Below are positions 34,557-42,343 of a DNA stretch of 64,000 nucleotides, one piece after another. The DNA is from Sphaerisporangium fuscum (GTDB lineage Bacteria > Actinomycetota > Actinomycetes > Streptosporangiales > Streptosporangiaceae). Both the position numbers and the translations under genes were made by a program. The stretch lies in contig NZ_JAHDTF010000012.1 in the NCBI RefSeq assembly GCF_018531465.1, positions 124,001 to 188,000 on the forward strand. Direction: 5' to 3'. The notes under the pieces are model-generated. The model saw only the letters and a program-made list of their open reading frames with translations. It was not told where the DNA came from and did not search any database. The stretch's first letter is position 1; every line of letters starts with the position of its first letter.

Positions 34557-35618
34557 TCACTTGTCGTTCACCGCCTGCTGTCCCTTGGCGGACAGGACCT
34601 CGTTGAGGATCTTGAGGTCGTAGATGCCGTTCAGGTCCACCGGGTCGAGCAGGCCGACCTTCTGGGCGTGGTCGGCGCTGGTCAGCAGGGAGGACGCGAT
34701 GGGGTCATTGGTGAAGGTGATGTTCTTGAACGCGCTGTCCAGCACCTCGGGCTTGAGGGGCTTGCCGGTCAGGTCCTGCAGTTCGGAGTTGATCGCCTCC
34801 TTGGCGCCGGCCGGGTCGGAGGCGATGTAGCCGTTCGCCTCCACGTGCCCCTCGATGAGCTTCTTCACCAGGTCCGGGTGCTCCTTGAGGAACTGCTGCC
34901 GCACGATGAGGTGGGTGATCACGAACTGCTTGTTCGGCCACAGGTCGGCCTCGTTGACGAGGATCTTGCCCTTGCTCTCGAGTACGAGACGGCTGGCGAA
35001 GGGCTCGGGGACCCAGGCGCCGTCGATGTCGCCGGTGGCGAAGGTCTGCAGGGTCTGGGAGTTCTCCTGGGGGACGATCGAGACGTCGCCGCCGCCCTTG
35101 GTGTCGGTCTTGAGGCCCTTCTCCTGCAGCCAGTAGCGCAGCGCGACGTCCTGGGTGTTGCCGAGCTGAGGAGTGGCGATCTTCTTGCCCTTGAGGTCGG
35201 CCGGGCCGTTGATGCCGGGCTTGACGACGAGGTAGACGCCGCCGGAGGCCGCACCGGCGACGATCTTGATGGCCTGTCCCTTGGACTTGGACCAGGCGTT
35301 GATGGCCGGGTTCGGGCCGATGTAGGTGGCGTCGACGGCGTCGGAGAAGATCGCCTCGGTCGCCGCCGGGCCGGCGTTGAACGTGGCGGTCTTGAGGGTG
35401 ACGTTGTCGCCGAGCGCCTTGGCGAAGAAACCCTTCTTGACGCCCACGAGGGCCGTGGAGTGGGTGATGTTGGGAAAGAAGCCGAGCCGGACCTCGGTCT
35501 TGGCCGTGCCCCCGCCGCTGCCGGAGACGCCGCCGCCTCCGCCGCAGGCCGCCGCGAGGGCGGTCACCGCGACCGCGGCCAGTGCCGCTGTCATCCCCCG
35601 GAGCCTGCGTACCCTCAT
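34557..35618 (-). CDS. ABC transporter substrate-binding lipoprotein, aliphatic sulfonate type
   Basis: A 353-residue lipoprotein with a signal ending ALAAAC (Cys at about residue 25), then a Gly/Ser-rich linker. The SsuA/NMT1-like domain has the opening VRLGFFPNITHSTAL and NAGPAATEAIFSDAVDATYIGPN near residues 82-104, both typical of sulfonate/nitrate-binding proteins. First gene of a four-gene operon ending with an Rrf2 regulator. GAATTAAGGAGTAGTCC precedes the ATG, giving a strong Shine-Dalgarno sequence right next to a palindromic operator. Confidence 0.92.
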   Translation of the reverse strand: MRVRRLRGMTAALAAVAVTALAAACGGGGGVSGSGGGTAKTEVRLGFFPNITHSTALVGVKKGFFAKALGDNVTLKTATFNAGPAATEAIFSDAVDATYIGPNPAINAWSKSKGQAIKIVAGAASGGVYLVVKPGINGPADLKGKKIATPQLGNTQDVALRYWLQEKGLKTDTKGGGDVSIVPQENSQTLQTFATGDIDGAWVPEPFASRLVLESKGKILVNEADLWPNKQFVITHLIVRQQFLKEHPDLVKKLIEGHVEANGYIASDPAGAKEAINSELQDLTGKPLKPEVLDSAFKNITFTNDPIASSLLTSADHAQKVGLLDPVDLNGIYDLKILNEVLSAKGQQAVNDK

Positions 35619-35632
35619 GGACTACTCCTTAA

Positions 35633-35656
35633 TTCCTACTTAATAAGTCGGTTAGG
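35633..35656 (-). promoter_or_regulatory. Probable Rrf2 operator of the sulfonate operon
   Basis: The core ACTTAATAAGT (35638-35648) is a near-perfect palindrome. It extends to half-sites TTCCTACTTA on the left and, on the other strand, AACCGACTTA. This pattern resembles CymR-type Rrf2 operators (TTCCTAC/GTAGGAA half-sites). It lies 15-38 bp upstream of the substrate-binding protein start, so binding would block transcription or initiation. Confidence 0.65.
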
Positions 35657-36069
35657 TGTCATAAGACGACATGCCGGGGCTCCTGTCAAGCGGGGGTGAT
35701 GGGGCGGGCACGTGTTGTTACCGCTTCGTGTCCGTTGGGGAGGGCGGCGCGGTGCTCTATATCCGGATATATCGACCTATGTCATGACCTGCGAAAACAG
35801 AGGGAAGACAGCACCGCGGCCCGCCGTGAACGGCGCCGGATCCGCCGTCCTGCGAGCCGCCGTCGCGGCGCCGATTGACGAGCACGTCTGGGCCTGGGCG
35901 GGTGGCTGTGGCGCCTGGGATCTGGCGGATGGGGTGTCGGCGAGCCTGGTGTGGTGGTGGTTGATGTGCTGCGCTGACCCTGGCGATTCGGGGTGAGTGG
36001 AGGTGGGTGGTGCGGGGGCCCAGGTGGTGTCAGGGAGGTTCGGCGTGCGGGGTTCTGGTGGTGTGGGGG
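35657..36069. other. Intergenic region upstream of the sulfonate operon
   Basis: About 410 bp between the sulfonate operon and the GH95 stop. It contains an AT-rich perfect palindrome at 35758-35771 and a G/T-rich stretch (35880-36060) without codon structure. No gene is supported. Confidence 0.5.
35758..35771. promoter_or_regulatory. Perfect 14-bp palindrome
   Basis: TATATCCGGATATA is fully self-complementary and is an AT-rich island in very GC-rich DNA. It lies 140 bp upstream of the sulfonate operon start, with no gene beginning to its right. It may be an operator or a relic promoter. Confidence 0.45.
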
Positions 36070-38442
36070 TCAGGGGAGGGTGATTTGGCAGGGGTGGGCT
36101 CTGGTGGTGGGGAAGGTGGCGGTGTCGTCTTCTACGGTGGTGGGGACGGGGGTGTGACCGCCGTCGGAGGTGTGGGTGTGGCAGCCGTTGAGGAAGGCGG
36201 GGTTGCGCAGGCGGATCTCGCCGTCGCGGCCGGGAAGGACGCGTACCTCGGTCAGTTCGCCGTCACGCCACGTGGCTCCGACGGTGTGGCCGCCACGGGC
36301 GCGCAGGCCGTCGAAGGAGCCGTGCCGCCAGGCGGACGGCAGCGCCGGCAGGACGTCGATCACGCCGGCGTGGCTCTGCAGGAGCATCTCGGCGATCCCG
36401 GCGGTCGTCCCGAAGTTGCCGTCGATCTGGAACGGCGGGTGGGTGCCCCACAGGTTGGGGAGCGTGCTGTGCCTGATCTGCTCGCCGAGCAGGTGATGGG
36501 CGCGGTCGCCGTCGAGCAGGCGTGCCCACAGGTTGATCTTCCACGCTCTGCTCCAGCCGGTCCCGCCGTCCCCGCGATGTTCCAGCGTGACGCGCGCCGC
36601 CTCGCCGTACTCGGTGCAGGGGTGGATCCGCCGGCCAGGGTGCAGCGCGAACAGGTGTGAGATGTGCCGGTGGGTGTCGTCGGGGTCGTCCCAGTCCTCC
36701 CGCCACTCCTGCAACTGTCCGAAGGACCCGATGCGCAGGCCCTCGTCCAGTTCGCCGAGCGCCTTCAGCAGGCGGTAGCAAGGTTCGATCCCGAGCTCGT
36801 CGGCGGCCTCGGCGGTGTTGGCCAGCAGGTCCCACACGATCTGCTGGGACATCGCGGCGCCGGCGGAGAAGGGGCCGTGCTCGGGCGAGTGGCTGGGGCA
36901 GACGACGAGCCCGCCGTCCTCGACGAGCCGGTCGAGCCAGAACTCCGCGGTCTCCGCCAGCAGCGGGTAGACGTGATCGCGCAGGTGGTCGAGGTCGCCG
37001 TTGAACAGGTAGTGCTCGTAGGCGTGCTGCGCCAGCCAGGCGGCCGCCTCCGGGAACCAGAACGACGTGGGCCAGTCGTGGACGCCGGTGAATCCGAACG
37101 GGTTGGTGTTGGAGTGCACCACCCAGCCGGAGGCGCCGAACATCGTGCGGGCGGTGATCCGCCCCGGCGGGCGCAGGGCGTCGACGAACCGCAGCAGCGG
37201 TGGTAGGCACTCGCTGAGGGCGGTGACCTCGGCCGGCCAGTAGTTCATCTGGACGTTGATGTTGGTGTGCCAGTCGCCGTCCCAGGGCGGGGTGGGGCTG
37301 TCGTTCCACAGTCCCTGGAGGTTGGCGGGCAGCGGCGAGTCGTGCCGGGACGAGGCGATGAGCAGGTAGCGTCCGTAGGCGAACAGCAGCGTCTCCAGGG
37401 CGCGGTCGCGCGCTCCTCCCTCGCCGTACGCCGCGAGCGCCCGGTCGGTCGGCATACCCGCCTGTTGGGCGAAATTTCCCCCTAAGTCGAGCTGGACGCG
37501 GTCGAAGAGGGCCGAATGGTCCGCCACGTGCTCCGCCCGCAGCGCCGCGTACCCCCGGGCGCCGGCGAGGTCGACCCACGATGTGACCGCTTCACGCGGA
37601 TCCGTCCCCCGGTAGTGCGGGTGCACGGGCGCGTAGTCCGTGCCCGCGGAGAAGATCAGCGTCACGGCGTCGGCGCCGCGCACGACCACCGCGCCGCCCG
37701 CGTCCGTACGGCCGCCCCCCTCGGCCAGCACCTGGAGCCGCCCCTCGTACCGGAGCCCGTTGTCGTCCAGCGCCCCCCGCAGCGCCAGCAGGCCCGGCGC
37801 GCGGGTGTCCGGCGCGATCCCTGCCTCCGGGCCGGTCAGCCGGGCCGTCAGGGACACCTGCCCGGGACGGTCGGCGGCCAGCCGTACGACGACCACCTGG
37901 GACGGGTGGGAGGCGAAGCATTCGCGGGTGAAGCGGACGCCGCCGCGGGTGTAGGAGACGGAGGCGATCCCGGTGGCGAGGTCGAGCTCGCGGCGGTAAC
38001 CGGTGACCTCGCCGACGCCGCTCGCCGGTTCGATGTCGAGGAGCAGGTCGCCGAACGGCTGGTAGGCGCCGAACCCGGGGATGTGCCCGTCCATCCCGGC
38101 GACGTTGCCGAGCAGGTGGACGGCCTCCTCGGGCGCGATCCGCCCGGCGGCCGCGATCCGCTTCCCGGCCTCCTCCAGGGCTCCCGGCCGGGGAGTCGCC
38201 CAGTTCCCGGCGCGATAGCCCTCGGGGGCGTCCTTGGAGCCGGGGCCGCCGGTCCACAACGTGCTCTCGTTGAGGGAGATCCGCTCGGTGCCGAGCCGCC
38301 CGAAGACCATCGCCCCGAGCCTGCCGTTGCCGACGGGGAGGGCCAGCCGTTCCCACGCGTCGTGCTCATCCGCCCCGTCCGCGGGACGGTCGTACCACAG
38401 GGTCAGCATCTCTCCCCGATCAACATGATGATCGAACCGCAT
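36070..38442 (-). CDS. Glycoside hydrolase family 95 (alpha-L-fucosidase type)
   Basis: A 790-residue enzyme. The N-terminal domain has the GH95 hallmarks WERLALPVGNGRLGAMVFG and ISLNESTLWTGG (residues about 28-66). The catalytic (alpha/alpha)6 barrel contains LQGLWNDSPTPPWDGDWHTN and YWPAEVTALSECLPPL, with the Asn/Glu/Asp residues known in family members; the C-terminal GNFGTTAGIAEMLLQSHAG is also typical. Substrates of the family are alpha-1,2-L-fucosides or galactosides. No signal peptide is evident, so it is probably intracellular. The start is uncertain (38442 or ATG 38409). It follows the LCP gene by 20 bp. Confidence 0.9.
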   Translation of the reverse strand: MRFDHHVDRGEMLTLWYDRPADGADEHDAWERLALPVGNGRLGAMVFGRLGTERISLNESTLWTGGPGSKDAPEGYRAGNWATPRPGALEEAGKRIAAAGRIAPEEAVHLLGNVAGMDGHIPGFGAYQPFGDLLLDIEPASGVGEVTGYRRELDLATGIASVSYTRGGVRFTRECFASHPSQVVVVRLAADRPGQVSLTARLTGPEAGIAPDTRAPGLLALRGALDDNGLRYEGRLQVLAEGGGRTDAGGAVVVRGADAVTLIFSAGTDYAPVHPHYRGTDPREAVTSWVDLAGARGYAALRAEHVADHSALFDRVQLDLGGNFAQQAGMPTDRALAAYGEGGARDRALETLLFAYGRYLLIASSRHDSPLPANLQGLWNDSPTPPWDGDWHTNINVQMNYWPAEVTALSECLPPLLRFVDALRPPGRITARTMFGASGWVVHSNTNPFGFTGVHDWPTSFWFPEAAAWLAQHAYEHYLFNGDLDHLRDHVYPLLAETAEFWLDRLVEDGGLVVCPSHSPEHGPFSAGAAMSQQIVWDLLANTAEAADELGIEPCYRLLKALGELDEGLRIGSFGQLQEWREDWDDPDDTHRHISHLFALHPGRRIHPCTEYGEAARVTLEHRGDGGTGWSRAWKINLWARLLDGDRAHHLLGEQIRHSTLPNLWGTHPPFQIDGNFGTTAGIAEMLLQSHAGVIDVLPALPSAWRHGSFDGLRARGGHTVGATWRDGELTEVRVLPGRDGEIRLRNPAFLNGCHTHTSDGGHTPVPTTVEDDTATFPTTRAHPCQITLP

Positions 38443-38452
38443 CTTAACGGGG

Positions 38453-38466
38453 CTAATCAGAATTAG
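38453..38466. promoter_or_regulatory. Short palindrome before the GH95 gene
   Basis: CTAAT (38453-38457) and ATTAG (38462-38466) are inverted repeats around CAGA, 11 bp upstream of the GH95 ATG and overlapping the LCP stop. It may be an operator for sugar-responsive control. Confidence 0.4.
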
Positions 38467-39929
38467 TTACAAGAAGCGGTAACTGTGCTCGACGATGGGG
38501 ATTGGGATGCCTCCGCGCCGGGGTTGCGGCCCGGTATGTGGCGGGAGGGCCTGGCCCGTGGAGCGTCGATGGACTCCGCCACCTTCTCCTTGATCAGTCG
38601 CCAGTCGGGGTAGGCGGTGTTGATGAGCGGGGGAACGAACTGCACGCTTTCAATCGGGACGTTCTTCATTTTCTTGGACAGATCTACCAGAGCCGGCAGA
38701 GACTCGCCCGGGATATCAGTGAAAACGTACCGCTTGGCGGCATCGGCCAGCCGCTCGAAGCTCCGCAGGACCGTCACCGGGTCCGACTGCGCGGCGATGG
38801 CCCCGAGCAGGCACTTCTGACGGCCCATCCGGGTGTAGTCGTCGGAGTCGGAGCGGGAGCGGCCGAACCACAAGGCCTCCTCGCCGCTCAGCCTGCGCGT
38901 GCCCGCCCGCAGCACCCCGCCCTCCAGCCCGTACGGGATGTCGTGCTTGACGGTCACCGTCACGCCGCCGGTCGCGTCGATGATCTCCTTGAACCCCTTC
39001 ATGTCGACCATGACGTAGTAGTCGACCGGGATCCCGAGGATGCCGCCGATCGTCTGCTTCAGCAGCGCCGCCCCCCGGCGCCGCTCGGGGAGCCTCGGCT
39101 CGATCCACGGGTGCTCCTCGCCCCACTGGTAGACCTCGTTGAGCAGGGCGGGGGCCGGGCCGGCGCCGTCGCCGGTGAAGCCGTCCGGGAACACCTCTCG
39201 CGCCGGGCCCTTCGGCATCGGCACCCGCTGGAGGTTGCGGGGAAGGCTGAACAGCACGGTGCGGCCGGTCCTGGTGTCGATGGCGGCCACCGTCATGCTG
39301 TCGGTCCGCGCGCCGGGACGGTTCCGCGCCGCGTCCGCGCCCAGCAGGAGGATGTTCACCCGTTCCTTGCCGCGCCAGGGGTCGGCGCCCATGGCGGGGC
39401 CGGAGGCGAACAGGGTGGTGACCACCTCGTGCGACACCCGCGCCAGGTGCGCCGCGTACAGCGGGGGCGCGAGCACGGCCGCGCACAGCACCGTGGTCAC
39501 CGTCCGCGCGGCCCCCCGCTCCCAGCGGCCGAGTCCGGACGGCGCGAGCAGCCGGTACGACCGCAGGACGACCGCCGACCAGGCGATGCCGGTCACGATC
39601 GCGGCTGCCGTCAGGAGGGCCGGCCCCCAGGGGTGGACCAGGAGCGTGAGCAACCGCGAGCGCGACACGGTGACGGACGCCACCACGGCCGCGGCCAGCG
39701 CGGCGTACAGGCCGGCGAGGGCGGCGCCGGTGGTGCGGCGGCCCGTGCACAGGTGCGCCAGGCCCCACAGCAGCGCGGAGCCGGCGGTGAGGGCGAGGAC
39801 GCGCGCGAGTCCGGGCCGCTCGCTCCCCGCCCATTCGCCGCCCGGTGGCGGCCGGTCGGGTTCCCGATCACCCCACCCGGCCCCTGCCGGCCCCGTCCCG
39901 AGGCCTCTGCTTTCGGTTTTCATCGGCAT
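38463..39929 (-). CDS. LytR-CpsA-Psr (LCP) family protein with four N-terminal TM helices
   Basis: A 488-residue membrane protein. Unlike typical LCP enzymes with one helix, four hydrophobic segments lie at about residues 43-62, 70-90, 98-120 and 137-158. The extracytoplasmic LCP domain begins NILLLGADAARNR and contains RTDSMTVAAIDTRTGRTVLFSLPRN and the VMVDMKGFKEIIDATGGVTV region with conserved Arg/Asp residues. LCP proteins transfer glycopolymers to peptidoglycan. The downstream fucosidase may be in the same transcript. Confidence 0.88.
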   Translation of the reverse strand: MPMKTESRGLGTGPAGAGWGDREPDRPPPGGEWAGSERPGLARVLALTAGSALLWGLAHLCTGRRTTGAALAGLYAALAAAVVASVTVSRSRLLTLLVHPWGPALLTAAAIVTGIAWSAVVLRSYRLLAPSGLGRWERGAARTVTTVLCAAVLAPPLYAAHLARVSHEVVTTLFASGPAMGADPWRGKERVNILLLGADAARNRPGARTDSMTVAAIDTRTGRTVLFSLPRNLQRVPMPKGPAREVFPDGFTGDGAGPAPALLNEVYQWGEEHPWIEPRLPERRRGAALLKQTIGGILGIPVDYYVMVDMKGFKEIIDATGGVTVTVKHDIPYGLEGGVLRAGTRRLSGEEALWFGRSRSDSDDYTRMGRQKCLLGAIAAQSDPVTVLRSFERLADAAKRYVFTDIPGESLPALVDLSKKMKNVPIESVQFVPPLINTAYPDWRLIKEKVAESIDAPRARPSRHIPGRNPGAEASQSPSSSTVTASCN

Positions 39930-40055
39930 CGCCCCCGGCCTGTCACTTTCAGCGGGTTTTCGGTAACAGGCTAATAACGATCACTGTCGTGATCGTTCAG
40001 CCGGGGCGCGACACACGGAGGGCGGGCCGCCGGGCCCGCCCAGAACCGGACAAGA

Positions 40056-41231
40056 TCACCAGGTGACGGGCAACTCCAGGAAGCCGCCGGTCAGCCGGCC
40101 CGTCTTCGGGCGCAGCTCCGCCACGGGCACCGCGAGCTCCATGGTCGGGAACCGCTGGAACAGCGTGCCGAACACCGCCCGCAGCTCGACCCGGGCGAGG
40201 TTCGCCCCGATGCAGTGGTGGTGGGCGTACCCGAACGCGACGTGCGGATCGGAGGAGTCGCGGTCGACGACGAACCGGTCCGGCTCGGAGAAGACCGTCT
40301 CGTCGCGGTTCGCCGCGATCGTCGAGATCAGCACCGCCTCGCCCGCACGGATCGTCACGTCCTCCAGCTCGATGTCCGCCTTGGCGTACCGCACCAGGCC
40401 GTGGTCGGACGGCGCCGACATCCGCAGGATCTCCTCGACCGCCAGCGGCGCCAGCGACGGGTCCCTGACCAGCGCGTCCCGGTGGGCGAGGTCGCTGAGC
40501 AGGTACGTCACGCCGTAGTCGATGCGGTTGACCGTGGTCTCGTGCCCGGCGAACAGCAGGCCCGCGCCGAGCTCGGAGATCTCGGCGTCGTCGGCGTCCA
40601 TGTCCGCCAGGTCGGACAGCACGTCCTCGGCGGGGTGGTCCCGCTTCTCCAGCACCAGCTGGTGGATGTAGACGGTGAGCTCCTCCAGCGCGGCGCCGGC
40701 CGCCGCCGGGTCGGTCATGTTGGTCATGCCGTCGGCCAGCGAGCGGAAGTGGTCGCGGTCGTCGTACGGCACGCCGAGCAGCTCGCAGATGACCAGCACG
40801 GGAAGCGGGAAGGAGAAGTGCTCGTGCAGGTCGACCGGCGGGGACTTCATGGCCATCTGGCCGAGAAGGTCGTCCACCAGGTCCTGGACGTGGCCGGCCA
40901 GCGCCTTCATCCGGCGGGCGGAGAAAGCGGGGGCGAGCAGTTTACGCATCCGCTCGTGCTGGGACTTCTCGGTGTCGTAGTCGCCTCTCGGGCCGCCGAG
41001 GATCACCGAGTTGGAGATCCTGGGCGCCGAGTCGGGCTCGGGGTGCGAGCGGCCGAGTCGTTCGTCGGCGAGCAGCCGGCGTACGTCCTCGTAACCGCTG
41101 ACCAGCCATGCCTCGTCGCCGGTCTGGGTGCGGACCCGGGCGATCGGCGCCTTCCTGCGCAGGTCGCGGAATTCCGGTGACACGTCCAGCGGCCCGCTTC
41201 GCGGGAACGGCAGCTGGGGGAGATCGGACAC
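40056..41231 (-). CDS. Cytochrome P450 (near the ole-like operon)
   Basis: A 391-residue class I P450. The I-helix has AGHETT (oxygen-activation motif), EEILR is the ExxR pair of the K-helix, and the heme segment is FGYAHHHCIG with Cys at about residue 340. The usual third glycine of FGxGxHxCxG is Ala here. The GTG at 41231 is preceded by GAGAGGGG; the longer reading from 41324 adds a charged, unconserved N-terminus. It lies 194 bp downstream of the oleD-like gene in the same direction and may modify the same product. Confidence 0.9.
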   Translation of the reverse strand: MSDLPQLPFPRSGPLDVSPEFRDLRRKAPIARVRTQTGDEAWLVSGYEDVRRLLADERLGRSHPEPDSAPRISNSVILGGPRGDYDTEKSQHERMRKLLAPAFSARRMKALAGHVQDLVDDLLGQMAMKSPPVDLHEHFSFPLPVLVICELLGVPYDDRDHFRSLADGMTNMTDPAAAGAALEELTVYIHQLVLEKRDHPAEDVLSDLADMDADDAEISELGAGLLFAGHETTVNRIDYGVTYLLSDLAHRDALVRDPSLAPLAVEEILRMSAPSDHGLVRYAKADIELEDVTIRAGEAVLISTIAANRDETVFSEPDRFVVDRDSSDPHVAFGYAHHHCIGANLARVELRAVFGTLFQRFPTMELAVPVAELRPKTGRLTGGFLELPVTW

Positions 41232-41366
41232 GATGGGCGCCCCTCTCTTCGGCTTGCGTCCCATCCACGCCCCCTGCGCGAATGGGTCATCCCGACGGTC
41301 GCATTTCGCGGGGCGGTCGTGCAATCCTCATTGTCAAGACATGTCATGACGCACAGTGATCCACCA

Positions 41367-41410
41367 TAGGGCTTTTAGCCCTATTTCAGTATTTATCCCT
41401 CTTTAGGGCT
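41367..41410. promoter_or_regulatory. AGGGCT inverted-repeat region between oleD-like and P450 genes
   Basis: TAGGGCT (41367-41373) and AGCCCTA (41377-41383) are perfect inverted repeats around TTT. A third copy TAGGGCT is at 41404-41410. The region is AT-rich. It may be the operon terminator or an operator for the P450 gene. Confidence 0.5.
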
Positions 41411-41425
41411 TTCGCTGCCCGGGGG

Positions 41426-42343
41426 TCACCACGCCGACGCGCCCGCGAACGACGTCGGCGCGGGACGGTAGCCGAGACGGTCCCGCGCGGCCGAGATGTC
41501 GAGGGTCCGTTCCACGGCCAGATGACCCACCGCGTACCGGGTCAGGCGCGGCGGCTCCGGCCGCCTCAGCAGCCCGAACGCCGCCTCCGCCACCGCCGCG
41601 AGCGGCATCACCACCGAGGCCGGAAGGTAGGCCGGCCGGGCGTCGACACCCCGCTCCCGCAGGATCCAGCGCAGCGCGTCGTCCAGGACGACCGGTTCGG
41701 CGTCCGTCACGTTGAACACACCCGTGTCCACCGGGCCGCGCGCCGCCAGCAGGCAGGCCTGCGCGAGGTTGCCCACGGAGGTCAGGCTGACCCGCTGGCT
41801 CCCGTCGCCGACCGCCCACAGCCGCCGCCCCCGCACGGCCCCCAGCACCCGGGGCAGCAACGTGGTGTCCCCCGGCCCGTAGACCGCGTGCGGCCGCAGC
41901 ACCACCGCCGTACCGGCCAGCACCCGCTCGGCCAGTGCCTTGGAGGCCCCGTAGGCGTTGACGTACCGCCGCGCCCGGCACTCGTCCTCCCGGGCCATCA
42001 CCGTCGGGCGGAACGGGTCGTACACGCTCGCGGTGCTCACATGAACGAAGCGGGCGGCGGGGAACGCCCGCCGGACCCGGGCGGTGCCGGCGACGTTGAC
42101 CTCGATGATCTCGCGGGCCGGTCCCCAGTCGGTGACGCTCCCCGCGCAGTGGACCACCGCGTCGACCTCCGGCAGATCGCCCGGCACGGGCCCGGTGACG
42201 TCCCAGGAGCGGTACGAGGCGCCCTCCACGACCGCGTGGGGCCGCCGCCCGAACGCGTGCACCCGCCAGCCGAGTTCCACCGCCGCCCGGCACACCGCGC
42301 CCCCGGCGAACCCGGTCGCCCCCGTCACCGCGAGCCTCATCAC
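41426..42343 (-). CDS. OleD-like NAD(P)-dependent 2-alkyl-3-ketoalkanoate reductase
   Basis: A 305-residue short-chain/extended SDR protein. TGATGFAGG (residues 7-15) binds NAD(P), STASVYD and YGASK (Tyr131, Lys135) form the catalytic site. The C-terminal EPPRLTRYAVGHLAVERTLD and DISAARDRLGYRP segment is very like OleD, which reduces the 2-alkyl-3-keto acid made by OleA to the 3-hydroxy acid. It overlaps oleC by GTGA/TGATG (start GTG 42343 or ATG 42340). Last gene of the five-gene operon. Confidence 0.85.
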   Translation of the reverse strand: MMRLAVTGATGFAGGAVCRAAVELGWRVHAFGRRPHAVVEGASYRSWDVTGPVPGDLPEVDAVVHCAGSVTDWGPAREIIEVNVAGTARVRRAFPAARFVHVSTASVYDPFRPTVMAREDECRARRYVNAYGASKALAERVLAGTAVVLRPHAVYGPGDTTLLPRVLGAVRGRRLWAVGDGSQRVSLTSVGNLAQACLLAARGPVDTGVFNVTDAEPVVLDDALRWILRERGVDARPAYLPASVVMPLAAVAEAAFGLLRRPEPPRLTRYAVGHLAVERTLDISAARDRLGYRPAPTSFAGASAW

